Positions 1 through 8,321 of a stretch of DNA of 64,000 nt are shown here, piece by piece; within the stretch, counting starts at the first letter, position 1; each line of letters starts with the position of its first letter. Origin of the DNA: Trinickia mobilis (GTDB lineage Bacteria; Pseudomonadota; Gammaproteobacteria; Burkholderiales; Burkholderiaceae). A program made the position numbers and the translations under genes. The DNA lies in NCBI RefSeq assembly GCF_017315705.1, contig NZ_JAFLRF010000006.1, positions 50,748 through 114,747 of the forward strand, written 5' to 3'. Under the pieces are notes generated by a model. That model was not told the DNA's origin, searched no databases, and was given only the letters and a program-made list of their open reading frames with translations.

Positions 1-110
1 ACCGGCGTGAGAATTCCGCCGCTCAGGACAAACACGGTGCCTACGCCACCGAAGGCGAGACATTTCAACGCGCCGCGGCGCTACGGATCGGATGGAAGAT
101 CTGACGACAT
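1..110 (-). pseudogene. Start of a TAT-type metallophosphoesterase with an in-frame amber codon (partial, left edge)
   Basis: Reading leftwards from an ATG at 108-110, the frame begins MSSDLPSDP and then meets a TAG at 81-83. It continues in frame to the window edge as RRGALKCLAFGGVGT followed by a hydrophobic run. A twin-Arg-like pair, a hydrophobic core and this wording match the N-terminus of exported metallophosphoesterases that sit beside ECF sigma genes in Burkholderiaceae (family recall, not a search). The stop at codon 10 either inactivates the gene or means translation starts at a TTG just downstream of the stop. An ECF-like promoter lies upstream. Only about 27 codons after the stop are visible, so the identification is moderate. 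Confidence 0.45.
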
Positions 111-184
111 GGTGCCCTCGCGATTAGGTTCGGGAAGCAGACCGCCGGATCATCCAATGGGCCTCCCGAATGGGTTCGAGAGCT

Positions 185-212
185 AATACTGCCGGGTCAT
201 TCGTTTTATTCC
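185..212 (-). promoter_or_regulatory. ECF-type promoter in front of the metallophosphoesterase start
   Basis: On the minus strand GGAATA (212-207) is followed by 16 bases and AGTATT (190-185). The -35 and its flank (GGGAATAAAAC) are identical to the promoter before the sigma operon at 859-886. The -10 is weaker, with A in place of the first C. It lies about 75 bases upstream of the ATG at 110. Confidence 0.4.
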
Positions 213-313
213 CGCCTGCCGGACATTTCGAATGAATTCGTGGCCTTGTCGTTGCCGGCTAGCCGACGGCGAGCGGGTTGCACGGCCGGGCAAACGGTTT
301 TTTTGAAGGCGTG

Positions 314-340
314 GGAATATCCGGCGACGAAACGGCGTCT
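314..340 (+). promoter_or_regulatory. ECF-type promoter of the DUF4148 gene
   Basis: GGAATA (314-319), a 16-base spacer, then CGTCT (336-340), ending about 38 bases before the ATG at 379. This is the classic ECF layout, and the same -35, spacing and CGT core recur before the nearby sigma-factor operon. This suggests that sigma controls the gene. Confidence 0.6.
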
Positions 341-378
341 CCTCATCGCATATCGCACAACACGCTTAGGAGCATGCA

Positions 379-747
379 ATGAAGAAATATGCCATGGTCG
401 CCATTTCTCTGGCCGTTATCGCGTCGCCGGGCGCATTTGCCCAGAGCAAAACCCGCGCGCAGGTCTATCAGGAACTGATCGAGGCGCAGCAGAACGGTCT
501 GAACTACGTCACCGAAACCTCGTACCCAGACGTCAATCCGATGTTCGCGGCACAGGTTGACCGCATGAAGCAGGCGCATCTCGCCCAACAAAACGCAGCC
601 ACCAAAGGCACCAGCGGCGGCACCTCGGCAGCGGGCAATCAGTTCGCGGCATCCACCGGCCATGTGCAGCTGACCACCGCGCTGCTAGCCGGCGAAACGC
701 CTGCCCACAGGCTCCTATGCGAGCAAGCTTCGGAAAGGCCCTTGTGA
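379..747 (+). CDS. DUF4148-type small exported protein
   Basis: A 122-residue protein with a clear Sec signal peptide (MKKYAM, hydrophobic core, cleavage after FAQ near residue 22). The mature start (SKTRAQVYQELIEAQQNG) carries the TRAQV..EL..A...G pattern of DUF4148 proteins, which are abundant small periplasmic proteins of unknown function in Burkholderiales. An AGGAG-like site lies just upstream of the ATG. The C-terminal third is less typical of the family and could result from a frameshift. The ECF-type promoter at 314-340 suggests envelope-stress control by the adjacent sigma factor. The molecular role is unknown. Confidence 0.75.
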   Translation: MKKYAMVAISLAVIASPGAFAQSKTRAQVYQELIEAQQNGLNYVTETSYPDVNPMFAAQVDRMKQAHLAQQNAATKGTSGGTSAAGNQFAASTGHVQLTTALLAGETPAHRLLCEQASERPL

Positions 748-858
748 AAATTCACGAGCGCAGGTCGCAACACGCCTACGTCTGAGAGGGAGCGACAAGC
801 CAGCTCAATAAAACATAACTAAGGTCATGAAAACAGCGGTTAAAAGCATAGGGCCGTG

Positions 859-886
859 GGAATAAAACAGCGCGAGGCCACGTTAT
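859..886 (+). promoter_or_regulatory. ECF-type autoregulatory promoter of the lipoprotein-sigma-anti-sigma operon
   Basis: GGAATA (859-864), 16-base spacer, CGTTAT (881-886). It lies about 94 bases upstream of the small lipoprotein ATG at 980. It matches the DUF4148 promoter in -35, spacing and CGT core, as expected for an ECF sigma factor that transcribes its own operon. Confidence 0.6.
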
Positions 887-979
887 GCCTTCGTAGTGCG
901 TCGGTTGCATGCGGCAACGCTGCATGACTGAACGCAATCGCACCGACGCACGCCACCAGCCCTTTCCACGGAGATGACA

Positions 980-1117
980 ATGAGACACCTTAGATCCCTT
1001 TCCACGTTACTGATGACGATCGTGCTCGGCCTGGGGTCGCTGTCGGTCGCGGCGTGCTCGACGCCTGACGGCTCGATGCAGTCGACCAGCTCGAGTTCAG
1101 GCGGCGGCGGTTACTGA
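980..1117 (+). CDS. Small lipoprotein, first gene of the sigma operon
   Basis: A 45-residue protein. It has a lipoprotein signal peptide with lipobox VAAC, lipidated Cys at residue 26, and then a short Ser/Gly-rich tail ending GGGGY. GGAG at 970-973 is correctly spaced for the ATG at 980 rather than the in-frame ATG at 974. It is followed 28 bases later by the ECF sigma gene and shares its promoter. Short Ser/Gly-rich lipoproteins like this are poorly annotated. It may be an envelope component that the sigma system monitors or controls; that role is inference. Confidence 0.65.
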   Translation: MRHLRSLSTLLMTIVLGLGSLSVAACSTPDGSMQSTSSSSGGGGY

Positions 1118-1145
1118 GTGCCGGCGTGAGCCCGGCACTGACCGC

Positions 1146-1667
1146 GTGAGCTTCGAAGCGGAGGTCGTTTCGAGGCTCCCGCAGCTGCGTCGTTATGCGC
1201 GCACGCTGACGGGAGACCCCGCATGGGCCGACGATCTCGTCCAGGACACGGCGGAGCGCGCGCTCGTCCGCAATAGTGCGTTTCGTGCGGGGACTAACCT
1301 GCGCGCGTGGCTGTTTACGATCTTACGCAATCTTTATATTGACCAGTTGCGCGCTCGGCGCGAGATCGCGGTTGACGACGAATGCGCGCCGTGGCGATTT
1401 CTCGAGGCGCCGCGCACGGAGGTGGACGGTCTTTTGCTGCGCGACGTGCAGCGCGCGCTTTACCAGTTGCCGCTCGAGCAGCGCGAGGTGTTGCTGCTCG
1501 TCGGGGTCGAGGAGATGACATACCAGGAGGCGTCGTCCGTGCTCGCAGTGCCGATGGGCACCATCATGTCGCGTCTGTCGCGCGCTCGCGAGCAGATGCG
1601 GATGCTGTTGAGCGGCGAGCGCGTCCCGAAGGTGGCTCCGCTCAAAGTCGTGAGAAACACGTCATGA
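1146..1667 (+). CDS. ECF-family RNA polymerase sigma factor
   Basis: A 173-residue sigma-70 family protein with only regions 2 and 4. Region 2 covers about residues 5-75, with DDLVQDTAERAL and NLRAWLFTILRNLYIDQLR typical of -10 recognition and core binding. Region 4 covers about 105-160, with LPLEQREVLLLVGVEEMTYQ and the helix-turn-helix ending GTIMSRLSRAREQMR. The start is a GTG at 1146; no strong Shine-Dalgarno is seen. Its stop overlaps the anti-sigma start (ATGA at 1664-1667), so the two are translationally coupled. The likely promoter class is GGAATA-N16-CGTNT, found before its own operon and before the DUF4148 gene. Confidence 0.95.
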   Translation: MSFEAEVVSRLPQLRRYARTLTGDPAWADDLVQDTAERALVRNSAFRAGTNLRAWLFTILRNLYIDQLRARREIAVDDECAPWRFLEAPRTEVDGLLLRDVQRALYQLPLEQREVLLLVGVEEMTYQEASSVLAVPMGTIMSRLSRAREQMRMLLSGERVPKVAPLKVVRNTS

Positions 1668-2455
1668 CGAGCGACTACGACAATCCTGGCGATCCGGTGA
1701 CGATCGACCCGCAGACGCTCTCTGCGTTCGTCGACGGACAACTGATGGAATCGGAAGCGGCCGCTTTGCATGCCCGCATCGAACGCGATCCGCAGGCCAA
1801 GGCGCGCGTTGCGGCGTGGCGCGCGCAGGACGTTGCGCTTCGCGCGCTCTGCCGCGAGTTGGAAAAAAAGGCGCCGCCGCTCGTCGTGGTGAGCAAGCGG
1901 CGGTCGTGGCCTCGCGCGATGGCCGTCGCCGCGGGCTGGCTTGCGGTGGGTGTCGGCCTCGGCGCGGCGATCGGCGGCTTCGTGCCGCGATCGTTCGGGG
2001 TGCCGTCGCAAGCACCCGCATTTGCGCGGCTTGCAGACGTCGCCTACGCCGTCTATTCGCCTGAGGTGCGTCATCCGGTGGAAGTGGGCGCGGCCGACGA
2101 AGCGCAATTGACGAGCTGGCTCTCGAAGCGGCTTGGCCAGCCTCTTTCGGCGCCTTCCCTACAGGAATACGGCTACACGCTCGTAGGTGGACGACTGTTG
2201 CCGGGTGAGACGGGGCCCGCCGCGCAATTCATGTATGAGGATCAGGCGGGCGCGAGACTCACGCTCTACCTCGCTCACGTCACCAAGGCCGAGCCCTCGT
2301 TCCGGCTCTTGGAGGGCGGCGATCGACGCACGTTCTACTGGGTCAACGCCGATCTCGGCTATGCGCTCTCGGGCGCGACTTCGGAAGCGAAGCTGCATGC
2401 GATCGCGATCGCCGTCTGTGGCGCGCTCGGCGGGCGCCCCGAATCATGGCGGTAG
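1664..2455 (+). CDS. Transmembrane anti-sigma factor
   Basis: A 263-residue single-pass membrane protein. The cytoplasmic N-terminal part has the zinc-less anti-sigma pattern (LSAFVDGQLMESEAAALHAR about residues 18-38). One transmembrane segment lies at about 84-104, followed by a periplasmic domain of about 155 residues. The start ATG overlaps the sigma stop, the classic arrangement for a sigma factor and its membrane-bound inhibitor. By analogy it would hold the sigma factor at the membrane until an envelope signal triggers release. The inducing signal cannot be read from the sequence. Confidence 0.9.
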   Translation: MTSDYDNPGDPVTIDPQTLSAFVDGQLMESEAAALHARIERDPQAKARVAAWRAQDVALRALCRELEKKAPPLVVVSKRRSWPRAMAVAAGWLAVGVGLGAAIGGFVPRSFGVPSQAPAFARLADVAYAVYSPEVRHPVEVGAADEAQLTSWLSKRLGQPLSAPSLQEYGYTLVGGRLLPGETGPAAQFMYEDQAGARLTLYLAHVTKAEPSFRLLEGGDRRTFYWVNADLGYALSGATSEAKLHAIAIAVCGALGGRPESWR

Positions 2456-2772
2456 TCTTCGCGCTCACGCCGCTCGTGCCGCTCATACCGCTCGTGCGAT
2501 AGCAGCCGCACTCGAAGCCGCCACCTTCAGGCGTTCCCTCATCCGCCGCGACGCCTGGCACCTTGGAGCGCGGCGCGGCTGTCACGATCAAAACGACGGG
2601 CAAACGGTAGACTGGTGTGCCGAAGACGATACGTTCAAACGGCTGAATTGAGCGTGCCGCATCAACAGCCGCCGTACGCCAGCGCGGCGGCTATGTGAGC
2701 AGCAGGATACGGCGCAGAGCGGCGAACGGGCTACAGGCCTGCAACCCAACGAATCACCGAGGAGATGCGGCG
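2456..2772 (+). other. Intergenic stretch with no supported gene
   Basis: GC-rich sequence after the anti-sigma stop. Frames read through but none has a convincing start, ribosome binding site or family signature. The last bases (GAGGAG near 2758-2763) serve as ribosome binding site for the DinB-like fragment. Confidence 0.5.
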
Positions 2773-2916
2773 ATGATGCAGACGGACACGGCAACGCAGC
2801 TTGCCGACTACAACGCCTGGGCGGATCGAACGCTTTTCGAATCGATCGGGACGCTGCCGGTCGACGAGGTCTATCGTGCGAGAACGACGCTCTTCGGCTC
2901 GATGCTCGCAGAATAG
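2773..2916 (+). pseudogene. DinB-family N-terminal fragment
   Basis: A 47-codon frame starting MMQTDTATQLADYNAWADRT. The tract LADYNAWADRTLF and the following LPVDEVYRARTTLFGSM match the first helix region of DinB/YfiT-type four-helix metalloproteins of about 165-175 residues (family recall). The frame stops after GSMLAE, so about 70 percent of the protein, including most metal-binding histidines, is absent. The sequence after the stop does not restore it in another frame. It is best read as the 5' remnant of a gene lost by deletion next to the incoming DUF3050 gene. Confidence 0.65.
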
Positions 2917-2943
2917 CCTGATGTCGCGCTCAATGACGTTGTC

Positions 2944-2961
2944 GACGGGCGCGCGCCCGTC
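2944..2961. terminator. 18-bp perfect palindrome between convergent genes
   Basis: GACGGGCGCGCGCCCGTC is self-complementary and sits between the DinB fragment and the 3' end of the DUF3050 gene. It could act as a transcription barrier. There is no T-tract on either side, so a terminator role is tentative. Confidence 0.3.
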
Positions 2962-2982
2962 GGTCACACTAGGTCGCCTCCT

Positions 2983-3765
2983 TCACACCGGCAGCGAAAG
3001 CTCTATACCCGAGAACAATTTAATGCGTGCTTCGATTGCCGATACCGCGTACTTGATTGCTTGCTCTTGACGGTCTCGATCATTTCCAACCTGCCTCAGC
3101 AGGATGTTGAGGGCCGCAGGTCCATGCTCGCCGCCATCTAGTTCGATATGCCGGTTGAGGTAATGCTTAAAGTAGGTCATCTCAGTTTGTCCGTCCAGGG
3201 CGGCTTTCAGACGCTCGAACATTCCTGGAATGACATCTTCTCGTCCGAAAAAAAAGTACGCAGTTACCTCTTCCAGACTTCCTGTCAGCGCAACGCGCAA
3301 AGAAGTCAGAACGAAATCCTGGACGTGTTCAGGAACATTACACTCGCTCATAGCTTTGGTCGGCGAGACGCCCTGAAAAATTAGCCCGCAGAATGTCTCA
3401 AACTGTTTCGTGTCCGCACCTACTTCTTTCATTGCGCCGATATATAGCTCAAGATGACTGATCGGCGAGCAATCCGGGCCAATGTCACTTTCTTCAGCGA
3501 GACTTATCTCATTTATCAGGCGCGCACCTTCTCGATCCTTTGGAGGCATCCAGGGTAATGACACGCACGTCAGTTCACGTTGAAGTCGCTTGGCCAGCGA
3601 CATGAAATCCCATACAGCAAAGACATGCGCTCTCATGAACGATCGCAGACTTTCGACGCTAGCGACTTTTCTGTAAATAGTGTGATCCAGTAAGCGCCGC
3701 CTCGCTTCTGCCAGATCTGAATGATCATTTATCTGCAAGCCGCCATTAATCTCTTGGTAAGACAT
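2983..3765 (-). CDS. DUF3050 domain protein (heme-oxygenase-like fold)
   Basis: A 260-residue protein. Residues about 20-250 match the DUF3050 pattern: LLDHTIYRKVASVESLRSFM, HVFAVWDFMSLAKRLQ, LTCVSLPWMPPKD, INEISLAEESD and SHLELYIGAM. The recurring His and Glu residues fit a heme-oxygenase-like diiron helical bundle, but no reaction is established. The start at 3765 has a strong GGAGGG six bases upstream on the minus strand; a longer frame to 3825 has no such site. GC content is visibly lower than in neighbouring genes, which together with the broken DinB gene beside it suggests horizontal acquisition. Confidence 0.8.
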   Translation of the reverse strand: MSYQEINGGLQINDHSDLAEARRRLLDHTIYRKVASVESLRSFMRAHVFAVWDFMSLAKRLQRELTCVSLPWMPPKDREGARLINEISLAEESDIGPDCSPISHLELYIGAMKEVGADTKQFETFCGLIFQGVSPTKAMSECNVPEHVQDFVLTSLRVALTGSLEEVTAYFFFGREDVIPGMFERLKAALDGQTEMTYFKHYLNRHIELDGGEHGPAALNILLRQVGNDRDRQEQAIKYAVSAIEARIKLFSGIELSLPV

Positions 3766-4649
3766 ATGCCCTCCGTCATGGTAGTGACAGAGATAGAAAC
3801 GCAGGAAAGCCACAAAAAATTCCATCTATTTCACGATGATCGCCTGGAGTGTCCTTACCACTGTTTACAAAGAATCGAGGAATCGGCGTCGAGCGTTGTC
3901 AGATTCCAATAACACACTGATGGTTCCGCGTTGGTATGTTCAGACCGGAGAGTCCGCCTTCACGCTGGCCCAAGCCGTTAAGAAACGCCTTGCAACAAAC
4001 CCAGCCTGGAGATGCTCAGCGATCATGTCAGCGGCGGCTGTTGCGTACCCCTGCCATTTGCGTCGGCGACACCAAATGATTTGATCGGGAATAAGACGCT
4101 CGTTGTCGCGGTTTGATAGGCACACGTCTAGCTGATTGAGGGACGACGAGCGCCGCAATTGGCTCGACGTGGCGGTCCCAACGGCGCTGCCAGGCAAAGG
4201 TGGTCAATCCCATGCGGGTTCCCCCGGTAGAGTATTCGATGGCGTGTATTTTAAGCACTACCGATCGATTGACGGTCGCCTTGCATATATTTCTTAATCG
4301 TTAGAGGAATTCGTCGTGCTCGCCCGGGACGATATGAAGTTCCGGGACTGGCAATCCGGACGGGAGTTGGGATGCGAGGGCGAACTTCTGAGCTTTCGAG
4401 AGGTGGGTGATATCGTATCGGTCGGTTGCAAACCGTGAATGCAGAAAGCTGACGAGGCCACAGTAAAAGAGGAACTGGTCAGCAAAAAAGGGATATCCTC
4501 AGCGTAGCAGCGTGGGGCGGCCTGACGACGTGAACGATGGACACCTTCAGTGCGGGAACCCGCCCTCGACGTATCGAACGGATTCCGAATCGACACGGTG
4601 TAGCGAGGTAGTCAAGAACGTGCGCATCGAGACGCGTGGAGAGTAGAGC
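3766..4649. other. Long low-coding region, possible gene remnants
   Basis: Nearly 900 bases without a supported gene. Short open frames occur on both strands (for example minus 3940-4197), but none has a recognisable family or ribosome binding site. Base composition is lower in GC than the flanks. Likely decayed DNA of foreign origin; nothing specific can be named. Confidence 0.4.
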
Positions 4650-6347
4650 ATGTCACACGTTCCCTTTCCTCAATGGTTGCGGCCGGCGGGTGTGCGATCG
4701 ATCCGGCTGATGACGGGACTGGTGGTGTTCGCCTACGTGGGCACGCACCTCTTGAATCACTCGCTGGGGAATGTCTCGCTCACATGGATGGAGCGTGATC
4801 TGCTTGTGCAGAAGTTCATCTGGCAGGGGTGGCTTGGGACGGCCGTGCTGTACAGCGCACTGGTGACGCATTTCTTCTTGGGTCTGTGGGCTCTGTACGA
4901 ACGACGCTCGTTGCACTGGACTCCGGGTGAAATGGCGCAACTCGTTCTCGGTTTGTGCATACCGCCGCTGCTCGCCAACCATCTTGTGAATACGCGGGCC
5001 GCCTTTGCCGAGTTCGGCCTGAACAAGGGTTACGCGCAGTTGCTGTACTCGTTCTGGATCGATTCACCGTTCTTCGGCCGTGTGCAGCTGATGCTGTTGG
5101 TGGTCGCCTGGCTGCATGGGTGTTACGGCATCTGGTTCTGGTTGCGATTGAAACCTTGGTTCGGAGCGTGGCGGAGCGTGCTGCTGAGCGCAGCGGTCCT
5201 CCTCCCGGTGCTCGCGCTGCTTGGCTTCTTGCAGAGCGGCCGGGAAGTGATCGCGCTCGCGCGAGATCCTGTCTGGCGCGCCGCGGCGACCCGGCCGACG
5301 ATTATCGGAACGGGATTACAAAATCATTGGCTCGCCGAGCTGCGCAACGACTTTTTGCTCTTCGATGGCGGTGCGCTGCTGCTCGTGCTCGCCGCGCGGC
5401 TGGTGCGCACGGTGCGGGAGCGCCGGGTCGGTCGGCTTTGCGTTTTGTATCCAGACGGGCGAAGGGTATTCGCGCCGCTCGGATTTTCGGTGCTCGAGGC
5501 TAGCCGCATGGCCGGTGTTCCCCATGCCAGCAGCTGCGGTGGGCGTGCCCGATGCACGTTGTGCCGGGTACGCGTGCTCAGCAATGTGCCGCTGCCCGCG
5601 CCTGCCGAGCCGGAGCGTCGCGTTCTGGAGCGGCTGGGAGCTGATTCGCAGACAGTGCGCCTCGCCTGCCAGTTGCGGCCGACTCATGACCTCTCCGTGT
5701 GGCCACTCGTGCCTCCGGGAGCATCAACGGCCTTCTTGCAACGGCGCCAGCGGGACCTGATGCCGCAAGAGCGATTCGCAGCGTTCATGTTCGTGGATAT
5801 GCGGGATTCCACAAGGCTTGCGGCGGCACAATTACCGTTCGACAGCCTATTCGTGGTCAGTCGCTTCCTGAGTGCGGTCAGCTCCGCGGTAGTCCAGGCG
5901 GGCGGCCTGCCTAACCAGTTCCTGGGGGACGCAGTGCTCGCAATATTTGGCTTTAGCTGCGAGCCGTCCATCGCCTGTCGTCAGGCGCTCGGCGCGGTAC
6001 CGCTGGTGGCAGCCAATATTGACGAACTCAACGCTGCGCTCGAGCAGCAGTTGCAAGCGAAAATTCGGTTTGGCATTGGATTGCATTGCGGCCGGGCGGT
6101 AATGGGGGAGATTGGTTTTCGCGAGCATTCCACATTCACTGCAATTGGTGACCCATTGAACGTGGCCTCGAGACTTGAGCAGTTGACAAAGGAGATGGCT
6201 TGCGAGGCGATCGTCTCAGAACAGGTCTTCCAGTATGCCGGCGTTTCAGCCGCTGGCCTGCCGCAGCTTGCCGCACGCCTGAGGGGCCGCGATGACCCAG
6301 TGCCCGTCCGGGTGCTGTCCAAGGCGGCACAGATGCCGCGGGCCTGA
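4650..6347 (+). CDS. Membrane-anchored 2Fe-2S adenylate/guanylate cyclase
   Basis: A 565-residue three-part fusion. Residues about 15-255 form a multi-helix membrane region with His-rich helices (THLLNH near 33-37), resembling a cytochrome-b-like or fumarate-reductase-type anchor. Residues about 265-360 are a plant-type ferredoxin domain with Cys296-x5-Cys302-x2-Cys305 and Cys340, a complete 2Fe-2S set. Residues about 372-560 are a class III nucleotide cyclase domain: FMFVDMRDSTRL with the metal Asp, FLGDAVLAIFG, and NVASRLEQL with the catalytic Asn/Arg pair. The product is probably cAMP, made in response to membrane redox state; the signal is inference. Similar architectures are known in rhizobia and Burkholderia. 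It is transcribed towards the patatin gene. Confidence 0.88.
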   Translation: MSHVPFPQWLRPAGVRSIRLMTGLVVFAYVGTHLLNHSLGNVSLTWMERDLLVQKFIWQGWLGTAVLYSALVTHFFLGLWALYERRSLHWTPGEMAQLVLGLCIPPLLANHLVNTRAAFAEFGLNKGYAQLLYSFWIDSPFFGRVQLMLLVVAWLHGCYGIWFWLRLKPWFGAWRSVLLSAAVLLPVLALLGFLQSGREVIALARDPVWRAAATRPTIIGTGLQNHWLAELRNDFLLFDGGALLLVLAARLVRTVRERRVGRLCVLYPDGRRVFAPLGFSVLEASRMAGVPHASSCGGRARCTLCRVRVLSNVPLPAPAEPERRVLERLGADSQTVRLACQLRPTHDLSVWPLVPPGASTAFLQRRQRDLMPQERFAAFMFVDMRDSTRLAAAQLPFDSLFVVSRFLSAVSSAVVQAGGLPNQFLGDAVLAIFGFSCEPSIACRQALGAVPLVAANIDELNAALEQQLQAKIRFGIGLHCGRAVMGEIGFREHSTFTAIGDPLNVASRLEQLTKEMACEAIVSEQVFQYAGVSAAGLPQLAARLRGRDDPVPVRVLSKAAQMPRA

Positions 6348-6484
6348 TTACGCCCTCCGCGCCGCGCTCACGGACCGCGTAGTGTCGCTTAACGGCGCGT
6401 TGGCATGCTGCCGGCTGCGCGTGACAGTCCGGTGCCCTGCGTCGGGTGAGCAACGTCGACCCATACCGACCGAGGAGGCGGGAC

Positions 6485-7534
6485 ATGACGAACTCGCATA
6501 GCAGACGGCGCGGCGATGACGCACCCAAGCAGGTCGCGTTGGCTCTGCAGGGCGGCGGGATGCACGGCGCGTTCACATGGGGTGTTCTCGACCGGCTGCT
6601 TGAGGACGGTAAGCTCGCGATCGAAGGCGTCAGTGCGACCAGTGCCGGCGCGATGAACGGCACGATGCTCGCGTACGGGCTGCTGAAGGGCGGCGAGGAC
6701 GGAGCGCGGCAGGCGCTGCACGACTTCTGGCATGCGGTCGCGGAATCGGCCGAGCGCTACAACCCGCTGCGCTGGATGCCGTGGTTGAAAGGAAAGCACA
6801 GCTTCGGGCTTGATCATTCACCGCTCTATGCGTTCGCCGACATGGTGCTGCGCAGCTTTTCGCCGTACCAGTTCAATCCGCACAATCTGAATCCGCTGCG
6901 CGAAGTGCTCGAAAGGCAGGTCGACTTCAGTGTGCTGCGCAAGCGGTGTCCGATCCTGCTTTACCTGTGCGCAACCAACGTCGAGACGGGGAAAATACGC
7001 ATCTTCACGGGCGACGATATCTGTGTGGACGCCGTGCTGGCATCCGCATGCGTGCCGACGCTTTTCCAGGCGGTCACGATCGACGGTCAACACTATTGGG
7101 ACGGCGGCTACATGGGCAACCCGGCCATCTATCCGCTGATCTACCACTGCAAGACGCGCGACGTCGTGATCGTCCACATCAACCCGCTCGTGCGCCGCGG
7201 CGTGCCGATCACGGCGGCCGAAATTCTCAATCGTATCAGCGAAATCAGCTTCAACTCGTCGCTGATGCGAGAGCTGCGCGCGATCGCGTTCGTGACCGAT
7301 CTGATCCAACAAGACAAGGTCGATCGCGACGAAATGAAGGAAATGCTGATCCATTCGATTCGCTCCGACGAAGCGATGTGCGCGCTCAGCGTGTCCAGCA
7401 AGTACAACGCCGATTGGGATTTCCTGTGCGAGCTGCGCGATAACGGCCGGCGCGCAGCCGAGGCATGGCAGATGCAGCACTATCGGTACATCGGGCAACA
7501 GTCGAGTATCGACATTCGCAAGGAGTTTCTTTGA
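6485..7534 (+). CDS. Patatin-like phospholipase
   Basis: A 349-residue serine hydrolase of the patatin family. It has the oxyanion loop GGGMHG (residues 23-28), a nucleophile elbow ATSAG with Ser53, and the catalytic dyad Asp206 in DGGYMGNPAI. The usual first Gly of GxSxG is Ala, which is common in this bacterial subgroup. The start at 6485 has GGAGG eight bases upstream; an upstream GTG at 6446 lacks one. No signal peptide is seen, so it is probably a cytoplasmic lipid acyl hydrolase. It lies 137 bases after the cyclase and 64 before the HD hydrolase, so the three may be co-transcribed. Confidence 0.9.
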   Translation: MTNSHSRRRGDDAPKQVALALQGGGMHGAFTWGVLDRLLEDGKLAIEGVSATSAGAMNGTMLAYGLLKGGEDGARQALHDFWHAVAESAERYNPLRWMPWLKGKHSFGLDHSPLYAFADMVLRSFSPYQFNPHNLNPLREVLERQVDFSVLRKRCPILLYLCATNVETGKIRIFTGDDICVDAVLASACVPTLFQAVTIDGQHYWDGGYMGNPAIYPLIYHCKTRDVVIVHINPLVRRGVPITAAEILNRISEISFNSSLMRELRAIAFVTDLIQQDKVDRDEMKEMLIHSIRSDEAMCALSVSSKYNADWDFLCELRDNGRRAAEAWQMQHYRYIGQQSSIDIRKEFL

Positions 7535-7598
7535 GTGTCGCAATCAAGGTGAGGGCGCCGGGAAGCCATGCGCTCGCGCCGGGTGGAAAGGAGCGGGG

Positions 7599-8213
7599 AT
7601 GAGCCGGACGCAGGCACGTTTCGTTGCATTGTGGTCGCGCAGCGGTGGCGCGCGCGCCGAGGCGGTCTATATCGATTTGACGCAATGCTACCGAGAACCG
7701 GTGCGTCATTATCACACGTTGCGTCACGTGCGTCGCTGTCTACGCGATCTTGATCTAGCGCGCAGCGTGATTCCCGATCCCGATGTCGTGGAGCTTGCGC
7801 TGTGGTGCCACGACGTGATCTATGTCCCCGGCGCACGGGACAACGAGCAGCGCAGCGCAGACTGGTTCCGGCGCTGGGCCGACGACCGCATCCTGGTGCG
7901 CGACCGCATCTGCGACATCATTCTCGCGACCAAACATACATGCGTGCCGGACGGACTAGACGATCGCTTCGCGTGCGACATCGACCTCGCAGTGCTTGGC
8001 GTGCCGCGCAGCCGGTTTCGCGAGGATGGAGGACGCTTGAGAGCTGAACGCCCCGATCTCGACGATCGCGCGTACGACCTGCACGAACGGACGATTCTGG
8101 GTAGCCTGCTTGCGCGGCCACGCCTCTATTACACCGATTTCTTCCATGCGCGCTGCGAGAAACGTGCGCGCGATAATCTGACGTGGCGGCTCGGCTTGCC
8201 GATGCCGGAATAA
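7599..8213 (+). CDS. HD-superfamily metal-dependent hydrolase
   Basis: A 204-residue protein of the small uncharacterised HD family often mislabelled as a receptor subunit-like protein. It has HYHTLRHV (residues about 33-40), WCHDVIY carrying the HD pair near residue 70, and DNEQRSADW. These give the H...HD...D metal set expected of a phosphohydrolase. An AAGGAG site precedes the ATG. Substrate unknown. It follows the patatin gene closely on the same strand. Confidence 0.85.
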   Translation: MSRTQARFVALWSRSGGARAEAVYIDLTQCYREPVRHYHTLRHVRRCLRDLDLARSVIPDPDVVELALWCHDVIYVPGARDNEQRSADWFRRWADDRILVRDRICDIILATKHTCVPDGLDDRFACDIDLAVLGVPRSRFREDGGRLRAERPDLDDRAYDLHERTILGSLLARPRLYYTDFFHARCEKRARDNLTWRLGLPMPE

Positions 8214-8321
8214 CGATCACACGAGCAGGCCAATGAATATCGCTGCTCCGGCGGCCTGCCCGCGTTGCCCGCCTCTCCAGGAAAACAGGCGGCGCAGCAG
8301 CCCAGTGCGCACTAGCGCTTT

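Noticed and set aside
3940-4258. Overlapping minus-strand frames as a regulator or transposase remnant
   Set aside because: Short protein-like stretches exist, but no motif could be matched to any family, so no call was made beyond low-coding DNA.
6818-7543. A 241-codon minus-strand frame
   Set aside because: Antisense to the patatin gene; His/Asp/Val-rich composition typical of reverse-strand shadows.
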